A stretch of 64,000 nucleotides of DNA from Bremia lactucae (lineage: Eukaryota > Oomycota > Peronosporomycetes > Peronosporales > Peronosporaceae). The notes beneath the pieces were generated by a model. It did not search any database. It was given only the letters and a program-made list of their open reading frames with translations, and was not told the origin of the DNA. The DNA is taken from NCBI RefSeq assembly GCF_004359215.1, contig NW_027152016.1, positions 640,204-704,203 on the forward strand, written 5' to 3'. Position 1 is the first letter of the stretch; each line of letters begins with the position of its first letter. Both the position numbers and the translations under genes were made by a program. Positions 53,471-64,000 of the stretch are shown here, piece after piece.

Positions 53471-53719
53471 TTTGGAACCCCGCACCACTGCTTACACGTT
53501 CGAGGTTTTCGGCTACAAGGCCTCCTCCCACCCAACTATGACACATTTTACGGTGCGGGTTGGTATGGTGGGTACCCATTAGATGGTTGCTTGTCTTTTA
53601 AGCCTTTCTCCGGCGATTTGTGATCCTACCGCCGTTGCCGCTGAATAGTTCACGTACACAACGTGCCGAGAAAGATTTTCAGTAGCTTTGCAACATAAGG
53701 TCGATAGTAAGGTAAAATT

Positions 53720-54005
53720 AGTATGGGGTAAAAGTAAAACTGCAATCATAAAATTACGTTATTACATATTACAATCTATCACTGACTTGATACATCTTAA
53801 CATAAGTATGTGGATGGACTCACCGCCCATTCGCGGGTTGATTTGAAAGACTTGAAAAAATTCAATGAACAGAACTTTCGCAATGCCGCTTCAATATTAC
53901 CGAGTAGGATAATTTTGAAAATTTAAATAAATTTTTTTAATATTATAAGATTTTTTCCTTTATTGTTCCTTTTCTAGGTTATAATATAACGGGGCACCCA
54001 ATTAC
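53720..54005 (+). repeat. Gypsy LTR-like fragment
   Basis: In reverse it shares GCGAAAGTTCTGTTCATTGA-like and TCAACCCGCGAATGG-like words with the E4 5' LTR region (44560-44640). It ends with TATAACGGGGCACCC at 53986-54000. Orientation is opposite to the LTR expected for E4, so its source element is unclear. Confidence 0.45.
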
Positions 54006-54745
54006 TACCCCCCTCCCCCAACTAAAAGTCAACTTAGTGACTCCCCTCTTTTGGTAACTAGACACCCCCACCCCTTTTCACATATAATCATATTTTTAAG
54101 GGAATTGGTATAGCCAACACTCCTATCGACATTGCTCCCGTCTGATTGTTTTATTTGAATGAAAACTTAACATAAAATATTTTCATTGTATGAGTCATTC
54201 CGCTGACATCAAACACCCTAAATTATTTCAGTGAATCGCTATGGCCACACAGCATAATTATCTACAAGAAATTAGTGTATTAGGTGTGACTTCCCGTGAG
54301 CACAATCGTGTTTTATTCGGCGAATTTTAAATGCACTGTTTTCTAACAGGTGAGAAAGGCCAAGAAAGCCCCACTTTACTGTATAGTTACAAAAGGAGCA
54401 ATGAGAAAAAGCACTAAATCGAGCACGGGTAGAAATTGAGCTGGATATAGATGGCAAAGGTCAGAGGTGCGCTCTTGTGCATGCATGTTTGTTAGTCTTA
54501 GGAGGTTAAGCTAATGATGAATTTATTGTGCTTTCATTTCTACCATTATTGCGGAAGTGCGTTATTGGCAAGCAGTAGCTATCAATACACCACTCTCATA
54601 AATACAGAGGTCGCTATGTAATATATGTGATGAGGGAGGGGGTGTCCGGATAGCAGTTCCCATTTTAAATCGTGGCATTTATTAAAATCAAGTCTTTTAT
54701 AAGCCCGAAGTGGACCTTGTGAAGGAATCTCTATGTAACGAGGCA
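54006..54745. other. Unassigned region
   Basis: 740 bp of AT-rich DNA with a C-rich start (CCCCCCTCCCCC at 54009-54020). No gene or repeat partner recognised. Confidence 0.4.
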
Positions 54746-54759
54746 GCTTTTGCTAGGAC

Positions 54760-54930
54760 TGGAAACAGCACTAGCCACCCAATACTGATAACTGTGAAGG
54801 TGACGTGCCTCGATTACTGACATGTAGATGAAGTAACTAAGAAGTCTTATCTACTAGATATCGATACTGAGGCTTCAGTATATAGATAAAGTAAAACTGT
54901 ATTACTATATTAAGTTCCTACGTGGCTATG
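54760..54930 (+). repeat. Truncated LTR, subfamily B
   Basis: Contains ACTGATAACTGTGAAGGTGA and GTGCCTCGATTAC, then AGTAAAACTGTATTACTATAT, as in the first ~170 bp of the LTR at 8172-8668. It breaks off at about 54930 into minus-strand RT sequence of E5, so everything between RT and the 3' LTR was deleted. Confidence 0.6.
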
Positions 54931-55610
54931 GACGGGACGTACTTGGTGCGAAATTTCGCACCAATCTCAACAGATTCGTGACACATCTGTTGAATGTTGC
55001 AGGTGTATTACTAAGCTAACTAGACACTCCAGAAACATACCGCTTGAGGTACATACTGGTGTGAACGAAATATCCACTTGCATATGAGGATCAATAGGAT
55101 TTATCCATCAGATACATGGACGAAAAGATAGTACTCTTTGGCATATCGTCAATGATAACGTCTTTTGTGGTATTGGCGTTTGAGCCGGGAACGTTGCTGC
55201 ATGCATAATCCGCCACCATCCTGTTGCTTTACGCAGGCAGAAGATTGGAGAGGTATGTGGGTAGGTTGAACCTCTTACACGGCCTGCCGCTAAGCCATTG
55301 GCAACGAACTTGTCAATTGCTAATACTTGTCACAAGGCAGTGGCCACTGCTTCATGATACAGTATTTTTTTACCCTGGTATAAGGTCGATTTCGTGTATA
55401 GTACCTTTACCCTTAGGCGGCTCGCACGGTACCGAATCAGGGAATATATCTTTGAATTCGATTAAATCCTATTATAAAGAATTTGTCTTTAAAGACTCCC
55501 AGGATTGGGACGTAAAGCGATTCATCCGAGTCTTCTCAATGAGGACACTTTAGCCCATCATAAGCTGCTGAGAATTTGTTCCCTCTCAAAAAATATTATT
55601 GTCGATCGAA
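54931..55610 (-). pseudogene. Ty3/gypsy RT N-terminal part and linker (E5)
   Basis: Minus strand. DNA closely follows the E2 RT (12900-13560): the segments encoding GMLWEWLVMP...NAPATFNRCVT (54950-55050), the MDLMD region near 55115, and the linker with KDSQDWDVKR in the opposite frame at 55480-55520. It is truncated at 54931 before the catalytic Asp box. Confidence 0.65.
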
Positions 55611-55899
55611 TATCGCCCATGTGCTTGTCATCTATGACAACAAAGCAGATCTGCTTGACTTTGCCAAGACGCTGATCATGCAAGTACCGTTCGGGTTCTA
55701 GCGTTGGCAATTGAATTATCTTCGAAATTAACTTCGGAAGCGCTATGCATAAGCGACAAAACTTGATCCGTTATTTTCGAAGACATCCAATGTCTGAAAT
55801 TCTTGTTTGGATCTTATATCAAAAATTCCTGGGATTTATTTTCCTCAAACGGGACTTTTTACCTCATTTATTTGGGGATTATTTCCCTCGAGCTGTTGG

Positions 55900-56345
55900 T
55901 TGCACAACCACAGCAAGGTCCTCTACGGTCGACTCTCCAGTCGATCTAGGATTTTCGCACTGTCTCTTACAGACATGCGTTTGGAATTTTCTTGGAAATT
56001 GCTCTCTAAGTAAGCATCCTTGTTTCTATCCACCCGACTTATTCGAGTGGTCAAACTTCGACGCTCCCTGTCGTTGGGATCTAACTCAGCAGTGTGATCG
56101 GTCGTTGCACTGAGGTCTTTTGCTGCCGTATAAACGACCGAATCACAAGGGAGGCCTTCGCAGTTACTTATCGGACTTTTACATGCTTTTGGACGCCCCA
56201 AGGCGTTCAGCAGATGGCTTTCTGTTAAACTGGAGGCAGGCATCGTCATGGCTCGATGCTGCCAATTAATTGTACTTTCTGAGTCGTGGTAATCCAAGGA
56301 TAACATTAAATTTGTCATCTAAATTCAATTTGATCAACTCAGACT
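55900..56345 (-). pseudogene. Gypsy protease region (E5)
   Basis: Minus strand homologous at DNA level to E2 13900-14390. The frame at 55923-56318 keeps INWQHRAMTMPASSLTESHL (E2 RIRWQHRSVKMPATCSTDGH), just after the DVILGLPWL block, which is decayed here. Confidence 0.65.
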
Positions 56346-56384
56346 ATTTACCCTGTAACGCGTATTGGCTACCAACTACACGTT

Positions 56385-57090
56385 TTTTAACTGTTGCAAA
56401 TGCGTGAAGGTCACGCTTGCCCTATTTTAAAATTCAGGAGCTCTGCTCGAGCCCAAGACGTCGGCACGTGGTACCTGAAATGTTTGCCTAAGCCGGGTCT
56501 TAAGGACCACATACGATCCAAACATATACGGGTCTTAAAGCTTGTGCCGTAAGGCGCAAGATTTGGCACGTCCGGCCAGGTTAGGCATGCCAAACTTAGC
56601 TTTCGTCGCATTGCCATGGATGCGGCGAGCTTCTATGGCGCCGTTTAATTCGACGAACCATTTTGACAAGGAGTCGCCCTCCACTGCCTTAAACTTAGAG
56701 ATTTAGATCTTTAGACTTTCGGGTCGACGCAAATGCATCTTCTCGGCAGCAGCATTAGAACGCAGCTGTCTCATCAGTTTTAACTGTTGGGCACCGTGTT
56801 CTCCAAACACTTCTGCGTAATAAGAGCCTCGATGGTACAGCAAGGTTACCTTTCTCGACCCACGTCGAGTACATGTTATATAAAATCGGCGATTCACGCA
56901 TGCCGTTCGTCTTTTGTAAATCGAACAACACTGCCCTAACAGCTGATCTGCCCACGGTCGCGTCCACTTTCCACACGATGCCACCCAAGTGGCTGAACCT
57001 CTCACGCGTAGCATGACAGCATTTGTAAGGGGCGTGTAAGATCTTCCCTTCTTCATTCCACGTGTTCATGTTCGATAACACGTACGTGGC
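56385..57090 (-). pseudogene. Gypsy Gag (E5)
   Basis: Minus strand, from about 57090. Pieces of the capsid part are visible: RRPESLKI near 56703-56725 (E2 RRPETLKI), AMRRKLSLACLTWPDVPNLA (E2 FAQSNLTGRAKTWALG region, 56560-56617), and TRICLDRMWSLRPGLGKHFR. Frameshifts throughout. Confidence 0.6.
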
Positions 57091-57119
57091 GGTTAAACGA
57101 TCCACGAGGTTCCACCACG

Positions 57120-57966
57120 TGTAACGGGGCACCTTTCGCTCGTACTACTTCAGTACTAGCCAGCCTGCACTGATAAAAGTGTAAGTGAGGTGCCTCCGAA
57201 TACTTCACGTACACGACCGACAAAGGAAGGTTCTTAGTTGCCTAAAAGACTTGGCAACTAAAGGTCGATCCAAATAAGGCTTAGTATAGGCAAAAAGGCA
57301 AATTGTATCTATATATAAAAAATCGTACGTAACGATCTTATTATCTACTGCTTTTAATGTTTTAATGCAAATTTATGCAAAGCGACTCCTTGCGCAACGC
57401 TCATTCGTGAGTCTAGCAGCGATTGGCGGGGTTGTTTAGAACTTAAATCAAATAATCAGAGGTGGGTCACGTGATTGGGGGCTAATTCCAGCGGAATAAG
57501 TTATCCTTATGTATGTTGGAGTTATGACTGGTCGCATGGGATATTGTCAAGGGTAAAACAAGGGGTGAAACAGCATCATTTCTGAGGTCAACGCCAGGCA
57601 GTGACCTGCATACCAGTACTAACCACTACTTTCCCCTTACTACATCGTTTCTATTTTCCTACAATAACAACACTACCCATTGCACACCACTATCACGTTT
57701 TCTTTCCGGTGATATCAAGAAAACGGGTGTGACATTAACTATGTGCAGTAAGGGTGTGTATTAAAGGAAGAGAAGTGTGATTTTATGAATTTGCGGAAAG
57801 GGTGTTCTAAGGGAAAAGAAGGGTGTAACCATAATATTCCCTTAATTTATACTCCCTTAATTATTTAATTTTTATAGATAATAGTATCTATCGTTTCTCT
57901 TATTGATAATAATATCTATTATTTCTCTTATAGTAAATTATATTTATGCACCGGACACCCGTTGCA
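57120..57966 (+). repeat. 5' LTR of E5 (subfamily B, long variant)
   Basis: Begins TGTAACGGGGCACCTTTC and ends GGACACCCGTTGCA. The first ~320 and last ~110 bases match the LTR at 8172-8668. About 350 bp between (57465-57850) have no counterpart there, so it is either a longer LTR variant or carries an insertion. On the minus strand it is followed by CGTGGTGGAACC, a possible PBS. Confidence 0.65.
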
Positions 57967-59242
57967 TCTTGAGAAGGAAATATGTAGTGCCATATACCAA
58001 CCGACAGTGGAACGGTTGTTGCATGAATCAGTCAATTGGTAGCGTAGGAGAAATCACTTTGATAACTGCAATTCTTTTCCAAGCGATCAAATTGCATGCA
58101 TTAGACAATTTGTCTTGCATCTTCACTTCTTCTTTCAGTTTTTTAAAGGCAAAACTATTGTATTCCAGCGCAGGCAAGTAATGGAGAGCACTTCGGCTGG
58201 TGAACCGTTGTTGTGGTACATTTACTTTATGGGTAATTCACCCTTAATCACTAGAATCCCATTTATTATGGGTAACATATGTAGATATTAATCTGGCGGC
58301 CAAATTATGTTTTAGTTTATCTAGGGTTGGGCTTTTGATTTTATAAAATTAAATATAGTGCAGTTCCTTTTTATTATCTTACAGCGTCTAGAGCCTTCCT
58401 AAGGCTTGCGCATTGATCTACGAGAGAAAGAAACCTTTTCAAGGTATATACTCTCGTACTCTCGAGCACTAGTTGGTTCTACGAAACTCTGAGTCCCTTG
58501 AACTAAAATTCAGTTAAGCTCTACGAGCTTGAACAACTCACTGAGTTGTTTAACCTATTAGATTTGTAAAACCAAGTGAGACGCTCTGTCTATCAGTCTT
58601 CTTTTGACTTAAGGAGCAAGGTAGTTCCGCTACAAGGTAATTTTTGAGCCATTCGTACAACATCCAAGATCTTTAATATTATAACAGAATTATATTCGTT
58701 TTGCGACTTATTAGAACATTGTGGCTCTAGCAGCTCCTCAACGGCTCCGTTAGAACAGTCCAAGGATGGTGAAGTAGTTCTGTGCGATTATTGGGATCAT
58801 GGACATTTTCTCTCTCGATATTGGCACTGGGGAACTTTAAGACGAAGAAACCAAACGGGCTGACGAGCGAGTGGATCATTTGCAGCTTGGCAAAAGTTTG
58901 GGAGGGCCTCAGTCCGCTTGCTGAACCGACTCGACAAAATTGAGTGACACTAAAAGCTTGCAAATTGCATGCATTAAGCTTGATATTTTAAAATACTTAC
59001 TGGCTAGTGGTCGACTAGGCAAAGTGAGTCGGGCAAAACGTTTTCTGAAAATTCTGTCGTGCTAGTGCTACAAAGTGAAGTCTAAATCGTGTACTGTGAG
59101 GACGCCGGCCGCGATACTCAATGCTGCTGCGATATTACACATAGCGAGGAGGAGTGATCCAACTTCGGCAACAGAATTACTGCTAGCAGAGCTTCGACAA
59201 AATTTACTTGATAAAAGATTCTTTTTTAACAGTAAACGAAAT
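57967..59242. other. Unassigned region
   Basis: About 1.3 kb with a few short ORFs (57903-58181 plus; 58727-58963 minus; 59075-59269 plus). None is convincing. No repeat partner seen. Confidence 0.4.
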
Positions 59243-59495
59243 AGCTATGAATTATATATAGCAGAGTAGTCAATTAGTCGGGTAGAAATTAATCTGGAAA
59301 GTATATTAGTCATTTAGATAACCTACCTTGCATTCGGCTAGCCAGCACAGAAAAAGCGATAAGAAGGTAGTCCATGATACGTTATGTAGCTGCATTCAGC
59401 TACTGCTTGAAACCCACAATCTATAATTTTTTAAATAACGATTCAATAAACGTAACGACAAAATTTGAGCGTCCACTACGTTTCCATCGTCAACA
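59243..59495 (-). repeat. 3' LTR of copia-3
   Basis: About 253 bp, direct counterpart of 63402-63654: TATATATAGCAGAG, GTCAA(T/C)TAGTCGGGTAG, AAAGTATATTAGTCAT, AACGTAACGAC and CGTCCACTACGTTTCC are shared. On the minus strand it begins TGTTGACGATGG. Roughly 85-90% identity to its partner by eye, so the element is not recent. Confidence 0.85.
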
Positions 59496-59619
59496 CTTCT
59501 CCTCGACTAGAAGTCTTCTGTGTTTGTCTTCGCCACGATAAACTGAAACTTTTTAGTCGAAATTGCCTCGGTCAGAATATCGGCGAGTTGGAGTCGAGTA
59601 TCAGTATACTATAAATGAA

Positions 59620-60900
59620 CTATTTTGGCCTTGACTTGGTAGCGAGCAAAATGATAACGAATAGCAATGTACCCCGACCTTGGTATCTATCGTTCTTAGC
59701 AAAAGCAATCGTACTCTGATTGTCTTCATACACTATGACTGGATCGTCTATCTTGACCTTCATTTCCATCAATACACTCTTTGTCCACGAAACCTCTTGG
59801 ATGCACATCGAAAGCTCCACATATTCAGCTTCCGCAGTACTTAAAGAGACACTGTTTTGAAGCTTCGACTTGAAAATGAATGGAGGGTCATTGACCATCA
59901 CAATGGCTCCTGATGTCGAACGTCTATTTTCCTTGTCACTTCCTCAATCTCTTTATCTCACCTGAATTGCTACGATAGCAAATTCCATTCGTTGCAATTA
60001 ACTTAAAATAGCGTAGCACACGAACAGCTGCATTCCAGTGCTTTCATTTGGTTTCTACATATGTCGACTCAATTAACCCAATGCAAACGCAATATTATGT
60101 CTTGTTCCTGTTGCCACCTACAGGAGCGATCAATCACTTTCGCGTCGACTTGGTGAATGTTTTCGAACATTCTGTCGATGCGCCTACTTTGGCTAATCTT
60201 GAGCTTCTTCGTATGCTACTCGTATGTCACTTCGATGCCGAGAATAAATTTACATTGCCTAGCGTCTTTAGCAAATGACCTTCAAGCTCATCCGCAACTC
60301 AATTGAGCCTGCAGAATTACCTTCAATTAGCATATCGTCGTCATACAAAGTCACGTGAGCCCACTTATGGTTTATATAGTGACACACGAATACGCACGAG
60401 TCTGAAACACATGGAACGAAGCCCATTTTGCGAAAAGCGCTCGAAATGGTCTTGAACCATGTCCGTACAAACTTCGATTGTGCTTCAATACTTGACTCGC
60501 GTCCATGTCACCACCTTGAGACACAAAGATGTATATATCTTCTTCCAATATTACATTTAGGAAGGCCGTGTCAACATCATATTGGCGAATATTTATACGA
60601 AATGACAACACACTACCAGGAAGACACGAATCGAATTCGCGTATGCGAACGGATAATACGTGTCGTAATAATCCACACCATAAGTTTGTTTATAACCCAA
60701 TGCAACAAGCCGAGTGTTAAATCGATCAAATTTTCCATTTTCATTCCGCTTAATCCCGAACACCCACTTGGTTCCGATCGCCTTTTGACCGGAAAACTTC
60801 TTCACAGCTAATAAAAAAATGTTGATCACTGGCACTCCATGTTTTTTCTTTTGATTCAATGCATATAGCTCAGTCTTGATCGCGTCACTCCATATCATGG
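59620..60900 (-). pseudogene. Ty1/copia RNase H and RT (copia-3)
   Basis: Minus strand. RNase H: SVSLSTAEAEYVELSMCIQE (59800-59860) and VIVYEDNQSTIAFAKNDRYQ. RT: FSGQKAIGTKWVFGIKRNEN, GKFDRFNTRLVALGYKQTYG (60680-60800), YDVDTAFLNVILEEDIYIFV (60525-60585), and YDDDMLIEGN (YVDD-type site) at about 60318-60347. Frames are broken between these blocks. Confidence 0.88.
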
Positions 60901-60929
60901 ATAGAGGAGACGTATCGCATCGTGGTACG

Positions 60930-62400
60930 TCAATGGGGCTTCCAGTGCCGCGTTCGCTTGCTCAGATGCGATGCAATAACGTTTTGGCGCACGATCCACG
61001 CCGCTGTACTCTGTAAAGGTATAATGGCATTAGAATTATTCACGGTATCGAAACTTGAGAATTCTGATCGGATAACAACACAACCGGTGCATTGTGATCA
61101 CCAAAATTGCGGATACGGACACAATGGCTTGGTCCGTATCCGCAATTTCATCACCCTGCTCCATGTAAAAGTCGTCGATGTCAAATGCAGAGTCAGAACT
61201 GACAATGATATCATGACTTGGACTCATTGAGTCAAATTTGCTAGGAGGTGAAATATGTGGATTGGTGCCAATATGATCCACCACTTTCACTCCTGGTTGA
61301 AACGCACGGTAATTGAACCGAGACGTCATCTTCATCGCTACGATGATTCTTATGTCGAGTGATATTTCCACCACCATCAACTCCACATACTTGGACTTAC
61401 GTAGCTCTTGAAATACCACTAACCTCGTGATTTCAGTCGTTTTATGTCATAATTCTAAACACAGTAGCCTTTCACACCATGTGCGTAGCCCAAAACATGC
61501 TGCGAAATGCCTCTTTATCCAGCTTTTTTCGTTTGGCTTTATCAATATGCGCCTACCATTGCGAGCCAAAACCTCGCAAATGCGATACATCTGGCTTCGC
61601 TCCAAAGCAAATCTCAAACGGAGTCTTGGTTGAGTGAGAAGCGCACAGTACACGATTCGTAATGAATCCGCAGTATTTATGGCTTCAGCCTACCACTTCT
61701 TCTCAACTTGCATGTAATTATTCATTGACCGTGCTCATTCCGTCAGCGTCCGGTTCATCCGCTCAGCCATTCCATTTTGCTGTGGCGAATACGGATCTGT
61801 CGCTTGGTGCATAATCCCAGCCTGTCGACACACTTGGTCACAGCGATTGTTAATATATTCGCCACCATTGTCGGTGTGAACAGATTTAATCTTAGCATCC
61901 AATAAATTTTCCAACATCGATTTGTACTCGACAAAGTTATCGACCACGTCCGACTTGTGCGCAATATACTACGCGACGACACATCGTAAGAATTTGTCAA
62001 TAAATGCACCCACGAATCTCGATCCACCCTGTGACTTGGCCCTTATAAGACTCATCACGTCACTATGAATTACTTGAAGTAGTGACGTCGTCTTCACTAC
62101 ACCGCAACTTGACTTATGAAATGGCTTGACTGACGACTTGCCAGTCACACAACCTTCACATATGTCATCTTTGTCTTCCACAACGGCAGACTTATCTTTC
62201 ATCTTGAATCCTCTTTTACAGTAATCGAGGGTTTTTAACGCCTTCATTGGCAGATGTTCTAATCGAGCGTGCCATAAAATTGGACTCATAGGTTTGGATC
62301 CACTGCGAGCCACTTCACTCATATTTGCAGACTCAATTTGTTCACATTCGAGAACAAACAATTTGCCACTTAAGTCACCCCTTCGCGTTCATTCATAATC
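60930..62400 (-). pseudogene. Ty1/copia integrase and GAG-pre-integrase (copia-3)
   Basis: Minus strand. GAG-pre-integrase ILWHARLEHLPMKALKTLDY (62215-62275), CEGCVTGKSSVKPFHKSSCG, VIHSDVMSLIRAKSQGGSRF, the core SVHTDNGGEYINNRCDQVCR (61815-61885), and YSPQQNGMAERMNRTLTE (61735-61790). The integrase C-terminal part lies at about 61490-61640. The catalytic Asp-Asp-Glu pattern is largely readable, though frames shift at 61970. Confidence 0.88.
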
Positions 62401-63401
62401 TCTCATGCAACATTTTGATAATTTATGTGTAACCCTTTATCAGACAGTGCAGAAATCGAAGTCTATCACTCAATTTAAACACGTAGAGAATGTCTTCGAC
62501 GCGAATAAACTTCTTGTTCTTAAAAAAATCTTGAATCGTCTCAACTCAAGCAGCCGCTACAGTTTCCCCATTCGCAACCGAAATTTCAACCAACGTGTTT
62601 AGTTATCGAATTTTCGCAAAATCATCCTTGAATAGGCGCATGTCACTACTCGCACCACTGTCACGCAGCCACCCTGTAGTCTCATGTTGACTTACGGTAA
62701 ACGCTTGTTCCGCATTATATTTCTTGTCAGGTTTCTTCAGCAATCTTGTTTCTTGTGCCTATATCCGTTGCAGAAATGACACTGCTCAGAGAACTTGTTT
62801 TCCGTTTCCTTGGATCGAGGTTCCCTGCTCTTGAAGCATCGGGTAGCCTTAAAGCAATTTCGCCATCATCCTTCGAACTATGACTTCATACTCGCGACGA
62901 ATCATCGATGTCCCTCACGTTCTCGATACTCTTGACGATCTGATCGTATTCTTCGGACAGATTTCCAAGCAAAAAATCACGAGCTGTTCATCCCGCGACA
63001 CTTCATCTGGAAGGGCTTGCATCAACAAGCGAAGTTCTCCATCACACTTGCCCCCATCTGCATCTTGAATTCAAGCAGCTGTCGACGCATCTAGACTCGA
63101 TTAGGAATGCCTCGACGAAGAAAGAAGCTCTTCAAAGTCTCCCATGCCTCAGCAATCGACCCTGCCGGCCGAATAATGTATTGAAGACTTGGACTGTCCA
63201 TTGTGCACACATTCGCAAAGGCTTTCATGTCGTTGACTCTTCAAGCATATGCAATAGCGTCGTCTTCACTCGGAGCTTTCGTAGCGTCGAGATGCTCCAG
63301 TAAACCTTTATTTGCGAGCTTCATTCGAGTGTTGAACTCCCACAAGTTAAATTGTTCTCATTAAGAACAGTATTAACGTCAGCTTAGTTGGGCTCATCAC
63401 C
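62401..63401 (-). pseudogene. Ty1/copia protease and gag (copia-3)
   Basis: Minus strand. The protease site DSGASSDMRLFKDDFAKI is at about 62610-62670. A complete CCHC zinc knuckle, CHFCNGYRHKKQDC, is at about 62740-62785. Upstream is the gag region (62880-63350) with readable but broken pieces, running to the 5' LTR. Confidence 0.75.
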
Positions 63402-63654
63402 TGTTGAGCTATATATAGCAGAGAAGTCAACTAGTCGGGTAGTAAGTAAAATTGGAAAGTATATTAGTCATTAGAAAACCTACCTTGCAGTCGGCTAGCT
63501 AGCGCAGAAGAAGCAATACGAAGGTCGTCCATGAGCCGTTATGTAGCTGCATCTCAGCAACTGCTTCTAACCCACAATCTGTACTTTTTCGAATAACGAT
63601 GTTGATAAACGTAACGACGATATTCAAGCGTCCGCTACGTTTCCTTCGTTAACA
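63402..63654 (-). repeat. 5' LTR of copia-3
   Basis: 253 bp; on the minus strand it begins TGTTAACGAAGG and ends TATATAGCTCAACA, giving TGTT.../...AACA ends. Pairs with 59243-59495. Confidence 0.85.
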
Positions 63655-64000
63655 AGACCACACTCCCCATATTGAGCATCGCTGAACATTCAAATTTACC
63701 TTTGCGCTTCCGGATATTTGATGTTAACTAACCGATCGCAGCTAGAATTAATACGCGTTAATACGGCAATTCCAATGCATGTGGACATTTGCTATTCAAA
63801 AATCCTAGGATTATGCAACATCGAAGTAATTGCTGCCTTCTTTTGTTGAGGATGAAATGAGCCATCCTGTGGTATACAAGTTGAAGCCAAGTCTTGTGCT
63901 TCAACTCGCCTAATAGATCATTTTCTGTACTATTTGGCATTGTGATTCTCGTGACTTTCTCTGTAGGCGGGTACGTCGATTGCAGCCACGCTCTAATTAA
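63655..64000. other. Unassigned window end
   Basis: 346 bp, no feature recognised beyond short chance ORFs. Confidence 0.4.

Noticed and set aside
1..64000. CRISPR arrays, bacterial operons, rRNA genes
   Set aside because: No regularly spaced short repeats and no rRNA-like sequence; all evidence points to a eukaryotic nuclear genome.

Overview
The window looks like nuclear DNA of an oomycete, probably a Peronosporales species (Phytophthora or a downy mildew). This is an inference. It rests on the protein families seen, the short spliceosomal introns (44-95 bp), the tightly packed genes inside repeat-rich DNA, and chromodomain Ty3/gypsy elements of the kind found in these genomes. There is no rRNA, no CRISPR array and no bacterial-type operon.

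Gene island (about 18.1-28.9 kb). Seven housekeeping-type genes sit 60-600 bp apart, in convergent or divergent pairs: an RPAP3-like TPR cochaperone (+); a CGI121/TPRKB-like KEOPS subunit (-, 3 exons); transketolase (+); an Aha1 N-domain (Hch1-like) HSP90 cochaperone (-, 4 exons); a NELF-C/D (TH1) homologue carrying two N-terminal WW domains (+, 5 exons); a stand-alone CENP-B-type HTH protein (+); and a type II thymidine kinase (-, 5 exons, last intron GC-AG). I rebuilt the exons by hand and all reading phases agree.

Island borders. Two dead pogo/Tigger-like DDE transposase copies flank the island in opposite orientations (16.2-17.6 kb minus, 29.3-30.9 kb plus). A ~0.5 kb repeat also lies on both sides in opposite orientations (17.6-18.1 and 34.85-35.35 kb).

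Everything else is mostly decayed LTR retrotransposons, often nested or rearranged. Ty3/gypsy elements: E1 (1-4.6 kb, +), E2 (8.2-16.2 kb, -), fragments at 36.0-37.3 kb, E3 (37.6-42.2 kb, +), E4 (44.5-53.5 kb, +, split by a copia element) and E5 (54.8-58.0 kb, -). Ty1/copia elements: copia-1 (4.6-8.2 kb, -), copia-2 (31.0-34.8 kb, with an internal inversion), copia-4 (48.2-51.7 kb, +) and copia-3 (59.2-63.7 kb, -, both LTRs present).

The two observations most worth following: (1) the gypsy family carries, between the chromodomain end of pol and the 3' LTR, a further ORF on the strand opposite to gag-pol, and its protein sequence is recognisable in at least five copies from two LTR subfamilies; (2) the WW-WW-NELF-C/D gene, a domain fusion that could tie promoter-proximal pausing directly to proline-rich or CTD-type ligands.
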